Of a stretch of DNA of 64,000 bases, positions 56,727 to 64,000 are shown in pieces. Source of the DNA: Taxillus chinensis (Eukaryota > Streptophyta > Magnoliopsida > Santalales > Loranthaceae); contig JAKCVP010000391.1 in the NCBI GenBank assembly GCA_023512835.1, forward strand, positions 434,001 through 498,000, written 5' to 3'. Position 1 is the stretch's first letter. Each line of letters starts with the position of its first letter. Under the pieces are notes generated by a model. That model worked only from the letters and a program-made list of their open reading frames with translations, was not told where the DNA came from and did not search any database. Both the position numbers and the translations under genes were made by a program.

Positions 56727-58928
56727 ATGGCGAAGCCCACAGCCACCTCCCGCAAACCCACCTCAAAGTCCCCATTGAAATCGTCCTCGGCCTCTCTTTC
56801 AGCTCGCGCTGCCTCAGATCCTCGCTTCGCCTCCTTGTCCACAGATCCCCGCTTCCGTCTGCCCAGCAAGAAACATAGCCGCGTGGAGCTCGACAATCGC
56901 TTCTCGCACATGCTCAAGGATGACGACTTTGCGCGCAAAGCAACAGTAGATCGTTACGGTCGCAAAGTCAGCGCCAACGAAGGTCGAAAGCGTCTGGAAC
57001 GCTTCTACAGGATTGGATCTGAGGAAGGATCAGAGGACGAGGACAGCGAAGAGGAAGAGAAACTTGCAAAGGGCAAGGCAAAGGCGCCAGGCTATGATCC
57101 CGCAAGAGAAGGTGGTTTCTCCTCGTCTGAGAGCTCATCGGAGGAAGATGACGACGAAGATGAAGATCTTGAGGATGAGGAAGGCGTCTTGCCTGACGAG
57201 GCCAACACTTACCTCAACGCTGAGCAGTCTGCTACAGGCGGCGATGCGCCTGAGGGCGAGGTCACTAATCGTTTGGCTATTGTTAACTTGGACTGGGACA
57301 ACATCAGGGCTGTGGATATCATGGCCGTGGCACAGAGCTTCTGCCCTGCAGACGGGCGAATAGAAAATATCATCGTATACCCTAGCAGCTTTGGGCGCGA
57401 GAGAATGGAAAGAGAAGAGAGAGAAGGTCCCCCAAAAGAGCTTTTCAAGCAAGCTAGTTCCAAAATCGTCGACACGCAAGACGAGGAAGACGAGGAGGAC
57501 TTCGACGAAGGAAGCGAAGAAGAGGACGACGACGCCATCCGAAAATCGTTACTCCCTTCCGCGGAGGGCGAAGATGAGAACCTGGACTCGAAAGCCTTAC
57601 GCGCTTACCAGTTGACTCGACTTCGATACTACTATGCCGTCATGACCTGTGACTCGGCGCGAACGGCGCAGACACTGTACAATGAGATGGACGGCCGAGA
57701 GTATCTCACGTCGGCGAACTTTTTCGATATGCGCTTCGTACCGGATGCAACAGACTTTGACGACGACGTGCCGCGAGACCAATGTTCAAAAGTGCCTTCC
57801 GGGTACCGACCCAACGACTTTACGACCGAGGCCCTCACACACAGCAAAGTCAAGCTAACCTGGGACGCTGACAATGAGAAGGAGCGAGTCGAGGTGCGTA
57901 AGCGAGCATTTGGGAACGGCGAAATGGCCGAGGAAGACTTGAGAGCCTATCTTGGCTCAGACTCCGATGAGGACGAAGCAGAAGAAGACGATCAGGTCAC
58001 TGAAGAAGCCACACAAAAGACAGAGAAGATCAGCAAAGCAGAAGAGGCTCGAAGGAAGATGCGCGAAGCACTTGGTCTCCCCGTCGATGCTCCCATGAAA
58101 GCAGCCTCAAAGGACGAGGCGCCGACAGGTGGCATGCAAATCACCTTCACCCCAGGCCTAAGCTCCAAGGAGCCCGGCAAAAAGAAGAGCGTTTTCGAAA
58201 ATAGACCGGAAGACGTCATTGAAGAGACGACGGTCGAGAAGTACCGCAGGAAAGAGAAGGAGCGAAAAGCAAGGCGAAAGGCGAAGATGCAGGCCGCTCG
58301 TGAAGGCGGAGGTGCGCCAGACGATGACGAAAAGCAAGACACAGAGGAGGAAGAAGTGTACGATCCCATGAAGGATGACGACGACGAATCAGACGAGCAA
58401 GATCCTTTTAACGATCCCTTCTTCATGGACCCTGGTGCAGCCAATGCCGCGGCGAAAAAGGAGGCGAAGAAGCAGAAGCGCGCCGCAGCTGCGCAGGAAG
58501 AGGCGAAGAATGCAGAGAAGAAGCGCCGTGAGAAGGCTGAGCTGGAACTGCTCATGGCAGACGAGCGCGGCGACACAATTGGCGCCGAACACTTTAACAT
58601 GGATGACATCAAGCGCGCTGAAAAGGCCGAGGCTCGGAAGGGAAAGAAGTACAAAAAGTCGAAGCGGGACAAGGAGCTTGCGGACAAGACTGATGACTTT
58701 AATCTCAACACGGAAGACCCGCGTTTCAAGGGTGTCTTTGAAAGTCATGAGTTTGCTATTGATCCTAGCAATCCCAAGTATAGCGGTACTAAAAGCATGA
58801 AGAAGTTGCTGGAGGAGGGTAGGAAGAAGAGAAAGCACGTCATTGAGCGCGAGGAGAATGGAGAGAAGCCCAAGAGTGCCGATGGCATTGACGAGCTCGT
58901 AAAGAGGGTGAAGAAGAGAAAAGTGTAA
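56727..58928 (+). CDS. Pre-rRNA processing protein Esf1
   Basis: An intronless 733-residue nucleolar protein needed for early cleavages of 35S pre-rRNA in 18S rRNA synthesis. Family marks in order: DPRFASLSTDPRFRLPSKKH and VELDNRFSHMLKDDDF near the N-terminus; YGRKVSANEGRKRLERFY; an acidic tract; RLAIVNLDWDNIRAVDIMAV (about 182-201), which begins the conserved RRM-like core; LTRLRYYYAVMTCDSARTAQTLYNEMDGREY (about 290-325); then long Glu/Lys-rich coiled segments. Near the C-terminus (about 660-700) lies the NUC153 motif, DPRFKGVFESHEFAIDPSNP, followed by a basic tail. The start is the ATG at 56727; an in-frame upstream extension to 56640 has no support. Divergent from hsf1 and convergent with MLH1 (202 bp between stops). 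Confidence 0.95.
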   Translation: MAKPTATSRKPTSKSPLKSSSASLSARAASDPRFASLSTDPRFRLPSKKHSRVELDNRFSHMLKDDDFARKATVDRYGRKVSANEGRKRLERFYRIGSEEGSEDEDSEEEEKLAKGKAKAPGYDPAREGGFSSSESSSEEDDDEDEDLEDEEGVLPDEANTYLNAEQSATGGDAPEGEVTNRLAIVNLDWDNIRAVDIMAVAQSFCPADGRIENIIVYPSSFGRERMEREEREGPPKELFKQASSKIVDTQDEEDEEDFDEGSEEEDDDAIRKSLLPSAEGEDENLDSKALRAYQLTRLRYYYAVMTCDSARTAQTLYNEMDGREYLTSANFFDMRFVPDATDFDDDVPRDQCSKVPSGYRPNDFTTEALTHSKVKLTWDADNEKERVEVRKRAFGNGEMAEEDLRAYLGSDSDEDEAEEDDQVTEEATQKTEKISKAEEARRKMREALGLPVDAPMKAASKDEAPTGGMQITFTPGLSSKEPGKKKSVFENRPEDVIEETTVEKYRRKEKERKARRKAKMQAAREGGGAPDDDEKQDTEEEEVYDPMKDDDDESDEQDPFNDPFFMDPGAANAAAKKEAKKQKRAAAAQEEAKNAEKKRREKAELELLMADERGDTIGAEHFNMDDIKRAEKAEARKGKKYKKSKRDKELADKTDDFNLNTEDPRFKGVFESHEFAIDPSNPKYSGTKSMKKLLEEGRKKRKHVIEREENGEKPKSADGIDELVKRVKKRKV

Positions 58929-59130
58929 GACGACATCATCTTGCTTTTATGCTGCATAGCGTTGCGAGGGTATTCTAAATGAAATGGCTTGACACAAGAC
59001 AAGACCGTTTCAATGCAAGAACAATGAGCTCTAGTTCGTTCGCTGCTCGAGCATCTCGCGATAAGCATTCCGATCCCAATCCAATGCTGCCGTTAGTGCT
59101 CTCATAGCTTTCGTCTCGCAATGATCTGTT

Positions 59131-61421
59131 CTAACACCGCTCAAAAACGCGATAGAGGCCCTTCAAGTTGGCGACTTCCAATACGCCCTTGAGCATGCCC
59201 TTGGTCGCAAGCAAACGAGTCTTGAATGCCGGAAACAAGACATGCTCAAGAGCTCGATGCAAGTCTTTGCGCCTTGCGACAATCTCTGGATCCTCCTCGC
59301 TCAAGGGAGCCTTGCCATCGTCACCAGCAGGTGGCGGCGGCGGAGGCACGGTCTCTGGCGTGTACCACGAAGCCATCTCCCTTAGGAAGGAATGAAAGCA
59401 AGCCTCCTCATCAGTCCAGTCGACCAAAGGGCCTAGTCGGAGCAGGAACCGCGGCATTTTCGCCAGACTTGGCATATAGCCCTTGATGAGCAGCGGTAGC
59501 CCAACAAGCATGCCATCCTCCGAAATGTCGAGTGAAAAGTACTCTTCAAGCATCTGCCTTCGACCCATGAGCATGTCGAAGCAGACTTGGACTACCTCCT
59601 GCCAGTCCACAGACTCGGCTTCCTCAGGGCTAGTGACGCCTTTTTCAAAGTTTGCACCTATCTGAAGTACCTCACGAAGGTCAAGTGGAGTCTCAAAGCG
59701 ATGCGTGCCAAAGTTGCCAAAGTCTGTCAATCCGACCTGGTAGAAGAAGTCATTGCAGATCAAGCCATAGTCAACAAGTAACAGCTTCACTCCAGACTGG
59801 ATTGCCGCAAGCCTCCTTGACTCGTCAATAATACCGATCCAAGTGTGTGTAGCAAAGACATCGGTAAGCCCGTTGTGCATCTCATTGCGCACATTTGTCC
59901 GAAGCTTTTTGACCGACAGGAGCCGACATATCGTGTAGTCGCGCTCCCTATATTCATAGTCCATAGAGTCGGCCATTACTTCATCATCTGCTTCTCCAAC
60001 TGTTGATTCTTCTCTAGGCAGGTTGCTTGGTGTAGCATTTGCTCGTTGCACTGGGGGCAACATAGATGTGATGGTTCGCATTTTCGAGTCCGTTCGAATG
60101 AGGTTGTTTTCGTACGTTTTATTGGCAGGCGTTCGCTGACTTTGATACTGTGTCCCCTGGCGCGATGTACGAGGTGTTGATGAACTACCAACGATTGGAG
60201 TCTCAGCCTGGCTAGAGTGCGCACTGATAGTCGGAACCTTTGCACCTGGTAGTAGGGTCTGTGTCTGGAAGGTCCGACTGCTATCAAGATCAATGAGCCG
60301 GACTCGAATGTCTTCGCAGATCTTTTCAATGATCTCGTCTTCATTGAGGAAGCCGACTTCCTTCTTCGTCGGATGGACGTTCACGTCAACACGTGCCGGG
60401 TCGATCTCAAGGCTCAAGTAGATGAATGGATGAGCACCCTTCACCTTCAGAAAGACCGAGTATGTTTGCTCAATCGCGCGCTTGATATTGGACGACTCGA
60501 CCGCGCGATGATTGATGAACAGCAGTAATGTCATCTTCTTTAAGCTGTGATTTGCATTGCTGACCCAGCCATTTAACTTGAAGCCCAGGGCGTCATTCTC
60601 GAGGTTGATCTCGATAAGTTCATTGGCAACGGGGGAGCTATGTATAGCGCGTATACGATCGATGGTGGTAGCCGCAGCTTGCACAGCGACTTCCATTGAG
60701 GTGGACCCATGCTTCTTACAAGAGAAGGCGACTCCTTGGCAATGGACTGCATAGCGTGACACCATATCAACAATCTTATGATACTCATCATTGGCGGAGC
60801 GGAAGGCCTTTCGACGGGTCGGAACGTTGTAGAACAAGTCTTCGGCTGTGATCTGGGTTCCTTGCCTTCCAGCGCATGGCCTTGGTTCGGCACTTTGGCC
60901 CTCTCTCGGAGCTTTCAGTCGCCCAGACTCATATTGAGCACGCCAGGCGCAGCTGGACTCTTGGGTGCGAGTGGTAATAGTCAGGTGCGAAATATGGCTG
61001 ATACTTGCCAAAGCTTCTCCTCTGAAGCCGTACGTGCCGATCGACTGGAGGTCCTCGAAATCCTTTAGTTTGGATGTGGTGAAGCGCTCACATAGTATTG
61101 GCATATCATCACGCTGGATGGGCGTTAACCTGACAGCGAGCACAAGACAAGGATGCTACGAAAACTGACATTGATACCGTGGCCATTGTCGGTGATCTGC
61201 AACAGCTTCAGACCTCCATCTTTGACGACGACCTCGAGCGACGTCGATCCTGCATCAACAGCATTTTCAATCAGCTCCTTCAGAGCATTGACGGGAGCGA
61301 CAATGATCTCTCCAGCAGCAATCTTGTTGACGACGTCTTGATCCAGAGGCTTGATACGGCGTGGTGGCTCAAGCACATCGGCCTTGCGCTTGGTGCCTCG
61401 TGGAGATTCATCCACCTCCAT
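59131..61421 (-). CDS. DNA mismatch repair protein Mlh1
   Basis: A 744-residue MutL homologue that pairs with Pms1 (and Mlh3) in mismatch repair and meiotic recombination. Exon 1 is 61421-61170, a 56-bp intron is 61169-61114, and exon 2 is 61113-59131. Joining exons gives [22 protein letters not shown], aligned with the MLH1 ATP lid; an alternative acceptor 20 nt earlier would leave the wrong frame. GHKL ATPase motifs are intact: [26 protein letters not shown] with catalytic Glu at 49 and Mg-binding Asn at 53, [20 protein letters not shown], and [20 protein letters not shown]. The second domain has [10 protein letters not shown] and [13 protein letters not shown]. The C-terminus ends [11 protein letters not shown], the invariant MLH1 FERC tail. 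The start is the first ATG in frame. Head-to-head with the RhoGEF gene. Confidence 0.96.
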
Positions 61422-61907
61422 AGCTTGCTGCAGCGCGCTCAAGATGCCATGCGTTCATCTCAGACGCTCTCGAATTCTCGACGACCTGGTCAGGGTTGGA
61501 TGGCAAGTGAAGAGCTACGCGACAAGCATGAGGTCGCGTAGGCCGTGACTGCCTCCCACCGGACAAACGATTCGCCGACCATGTGTTTACTACGCAACGA
61601 GCATGATGCGAAGTTGGAGCTCCATCCCAACGGTCGCAGAAGAGGCCCTCGCCCAACCTGCTGGTGCGCTTCCAAGATTTCGCTTCTACTGTCTGCCCCA
61701 GGAGGTCCGTCCTCACGTCACTCATTTGCTTCACCATCTGTCCCGACGCGCGACCTCACGCTGCTTGCCCGCGCCTCGCACCCGACCAAACGCGGACGTG
61801 TTTGTTGATACTGGAGGCTCTACCGAAACCGATCACCACCCCGCGACATACTCCAAACCTCTCGATGCGCACTCGTCTGTAAGTTGAGCATTGTGCACCT
61901 GTCCACA
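61422..61907. promoter_or_regulatory. Divergent promoter between MLH1 and RhoGEF genes
   Basis: 486 bp between two outward-pointing starts; no gene. I see no distinct TATA box. Whether the two genes are co-regulated cannot be told from sequence. Confidence 0.45.
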
Positions 61908-64000
61908 ATGGGCCTCATACACACTCCGCCTGTCCTGGCCGACGGCCTCACCGTCTTCCACACGACTTGCCCAGTGCTGTCCAATGCGCCCATCATCATA
62001 CTCTATGGCCCAACATCCACAACGCAAGCAACACCAGCAAGCTCGTCGCGCATCCAGTCGCACATCATCACACCTCTCGGCCTGCAGTCTTATCCTCGAC
62101 TGGCAATCTCCCCCAGCTCACCACTCTACGGCGCAGTCTCGCGTTTGCCGCATGAGGAGCAGGGCGATGAGGTCTCGCGTGCTTTGGCATACAGCTTGTT
62201 CAAATACTTCTCAGAGCTTTCTGATGATCTCAAGGAGGCATGGGTGAAGCGGTCGTTGTCGTCCACCAAGTCAGCAAACGCAATGATGCTCTTTACAGAG
62301 TCGCACGTGGCAGAGCTCGTCTCGCGCATGTCTGAGGTGGGCAATACTAGCGAGGTGATCGAAGATATTAGACAAGCGTTCCAGGCGCAAGCAGTGAGCA
62401 GTCTAGACCTTGACATCGTGGTCCCCGCAGGAAGTCTGCAGAGTGCCGACAACCTTGACCATGAAGAATCAAATGCGACCCCACAGCAACAGAAATATGC
62501 TGAGCTGCTCCACCTCTTCGGCGATCGCGCCTTCATACCAACTTCAAGACTACGGCGAGCTCCATCCCGTCCAACTGGAATCAATAAGCAAAGTACTCTC
62601 GATCGGTCGCAAAAAGAGGCGCTTCGCAGAGAGATCTGCGAGCTCGTTGATACTGAAGAGAGCTACGTTGCAAAGGTTTACGATCTTGTCAACACAATTG
62701 CGGTAGATTTTCGAGCCAAAGCAAAGTCGAAGGCGTCCTTTAGTACAAGTCCTAGCCAAGCTGCTCTGAGCGCGCTCTTCCCTCCTAGTCTCGACAGCAT
62801 TCTTCGAGTCAACACCGACTTCTTTGAAGCGGTCCGCGTGGTCTGTGAAGAGACCGAGAACGAGGCTATTGCAGACATTGAGGCCTCAAAGAACGAAAAT
62901 GAACATGCGGCATCAAAACTGGATGGAAAAGATCTCACTGGCGCATCTGCCCTTGCGCAATGTCTACTGGAATGGTTTCCCAAATTCAGTCAGTGTTACT
63001 CGGACTTCATTCAGGCGAGTCAGGACTTCCCGCTTCACCTTCGCAACTTTACACAGCAACCATCTAGCTTCACGAAGAGAGTACACGAGACTGGCGAGCA
63101 AAGACTTATGTCTTTGCTCATAGAGCCTGTACAGCGTTTGCCGAGATACTCGCTATACATTGACAACATCGTGAAGCTCCTCCCCATCAGACATCCCGCT
63201 CTGAAGCCACTCCTCAAAGCCAAAGACATCATTTCCGAGATCTGTGCTCGAGATCTTGGAGGGAACGCGCAGACTACGAAAGTCCTGCAACGATTACATG
63301 AGCTAGTTCCAAGCTGGTACACCGACACCCGACTCACCTCTCGACTTTTGACTGCCTTCGACCTCGTGGAGCTGGCTCCACCATTTAAAGCTGGGGATAA
63401 CGAGAATAAGAGCATCATAGCACTGCTTTTCGCAGACACGCTCTTATTCTTTGAGCGTCACAGTGAAAGTCAATTCAACGCAAGAAAATTGCTTGCCCAA
63501 CTAGATGCGCCTTCGACGCAGCCCTCACAAGACGCAGGACTCTCATTCCTAGAAGCAGCACCGCTGAATTCTTTCCGCCATGTCGAATGGGCCGACTCCA
63601 CTTGTATCCAAACGATACCAACACGCTCGCCGTCTGTTCGGCCTAGCATGGCTCAACGGGGCCGGAGAGGTCCTGGACAGCAGGCGTGGTCAATACTTGA
63701 CGCTATTCGCGTTTTCAGATTGGATGGCTCCTACAACAACGGCGCTGTGCGATTCTCGAAAGACTTGACAAAGGCTCGAGTCGAAAGTCGATACCCGGAG
63801 ACTTTACGTGAAAGCTCATCCTGGGAAGTGCATGACTTACCGGAGAGCGAGATCAATTTCAATCTCTTTTCTGCCATTCGAGAAGCCTCCTCCGAGCAAT
63901 ACAGTCCCAGTGTCGCCGTAAATGTCGATGGTGCTGACCAGCTACCTTCGACTGCTACGCATGCCTCTGTGTCTGTAGCTGTCGAGGGCAACGGTTTCTA
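61908..64000 (+). CDS. Rho guanine-nucleotide exchange factor (DH domain), 3' end cut by window
   Basis: The frame is open from the ATG at 61908 through the last base, giving 697 residues without a stop or needed intron, so the gene continues beyond the window. It is a predicted activator of Rho-type GTPases at the membrane or cell cortex. The DH domain spans about residues 235-445: it starts ALRREICELVDTEESYVAKVYDLV (CR1), and its most conserved helix is LMSLLIEPVQRLPRYSLYIDNIV (about 400-422, CR3). A PH-like region probably follows (SIIALLFADTLLFFER, then the stretch to about 640), but this is less clear. The N-terminal 200 residues contain no domain I recognise. The specific GTPase and full domain order cannot be told from the fragment. 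Confidence 0.9.
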   Translation, partial: MGLIHTPPVLADGLTVFHTTCPVLSNAPIIILYGPTSTTQATPASSSRIQSHIITPLGLQSYPRLAISPSSPLYGAVSRLPHEEQGDEVSRALAYSLFKYFSELSDDLKEAWVKRSLSSTKSANAMMLFTESHVAELVSRMSEVGNTSEVIEDIRQAFQAQAVSSLDLDIVVPAGSLQSADNLDHEESNATPQQQKYAELLHLFGDRAFIPTSRLRRAPSRPTGINKQSTLDRSQKEALRREICELVDTEESYVAKVYDLVNTIAVDFRAKAKSKASFSTSPSQAALSALFPPSLDSILRVNTDFFEAVRVVCEETENEAIADIEASKNENEHAASKLDGKDLTGASALAQCLLEWFPKFSQCYSDFIQASQDFPLHLRNFTQQPSSFTKRVHETGEQRLMSLLIEPVQRLPRYSLYIDNIVKLLPIRHPALKPLLKAKDIISEICARDLGGNAQTTKVLQRLHELVPSWYTDTRLTSRLLTAFDLVELAPPFKAGDNENKSIIALLFADTLLFFERHSESQFNARKLLAQLDAPSTQPSQDAGLSFLEAAPLNSFRHVEWADSTCIQTIPTRSPSVRPSMAQRGRRGPGQQAWSILDAIRVFRLDGSYNNGAVRFSKDLTKARVESRYPETLRESSSWEVHDLPESEINFNLFSAIREASSEQYSPSVAVNVDGADQLPSTATHASVSVAVEGNGF

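Noticed and set aside
61114..61169. Alternative acceptor in MLH1 at CTGTCAG, 20 nt upstream of the one chosen
   Set aside because: It leaves the wrong phase; the later CCAG joins GHGIN to [11 protein letters not shown], which aligns with the family.

Overview
This window looks like nuclear DNA of a filamentous ascomycete (Pezizomycotina; Dothideomycetes is plausible but not proven). The protein-coding genes are dense and interrupted by very short GT-AG introns, mostly 49-90 bp with CTRAY-like branch points. Genes are monocistronic on both strands. The protein set is typically fungal: a striatin homologue, a Snt1-like SANT protein, Hsf1, a Pin4-like RRM/R3H protein, a fungal sugar porter and an anthrone-oxygenase-like DUF1772 protein. 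I found no rRNA, supportable tRNA, CRISPR array, transposon or virus-like gene. I resolved splice junctions by hand for fourteen genes; each joined reading frame has a length divisible by three, or is open to the window edge.

Left part (1-19 kb). About 7.2 kb carries no supportable gene. It is followed by a minus-strand C2H2 zinc-finger factor (7184-8478), a DUF1365 membrane-associated protein (10091-12124) and a SNF2-type ATPase with a C-terminal zinc cluster (14334-17480), separated by wide intergenic regions.

Middle (19-34 kb). A sugar-porter MFS transporter, a soluble twin-ABC ATPase, a small secreted protein, a DUF1772 protein, a HAD phosphatase, mitochondrial ribosomal protein uS12m, an SDR-fold protein and deoxyhypusine synthase. 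Convergent pairs are tight (85-192 bp between stop codons) and divergent pairs share 0.5-1.1 kb promoters.

Right part (34-64 kb). A 1,927-residue Snt1-like SANT protein (Set3 histone deacetylase complex), a MATH / degenerate-USP / MORN / RING protein, the STRIPAK scaffold striatin, a Pin4-like RNA-binding protein, heat shock factor Hsf1, the ribosome-biogenesis factor Esf1, the mismatch-repair protein Mlh1 and the 5' part of a RhoGEF cut by the window end.

The genes do not form one pathway or a biosynthetic cluster; most are housekeeping or regulatory. The most unusual item is the protein at 41300-44562, where a deubiquitinase fold that has lost catalytic residues is fused to MORN repeats and a C-terminal RING finger. 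Other points are an apparent -1 frameshift near the end of hsf1, a 63-nt intron hidden inside an open frame in the Snt1-like gene, an in-frame upstream ATG on deoxyhypusine synthase that could add a mitochondrial presequence, and a strong hairpin just after the stop codon of the Pin4-like gene.
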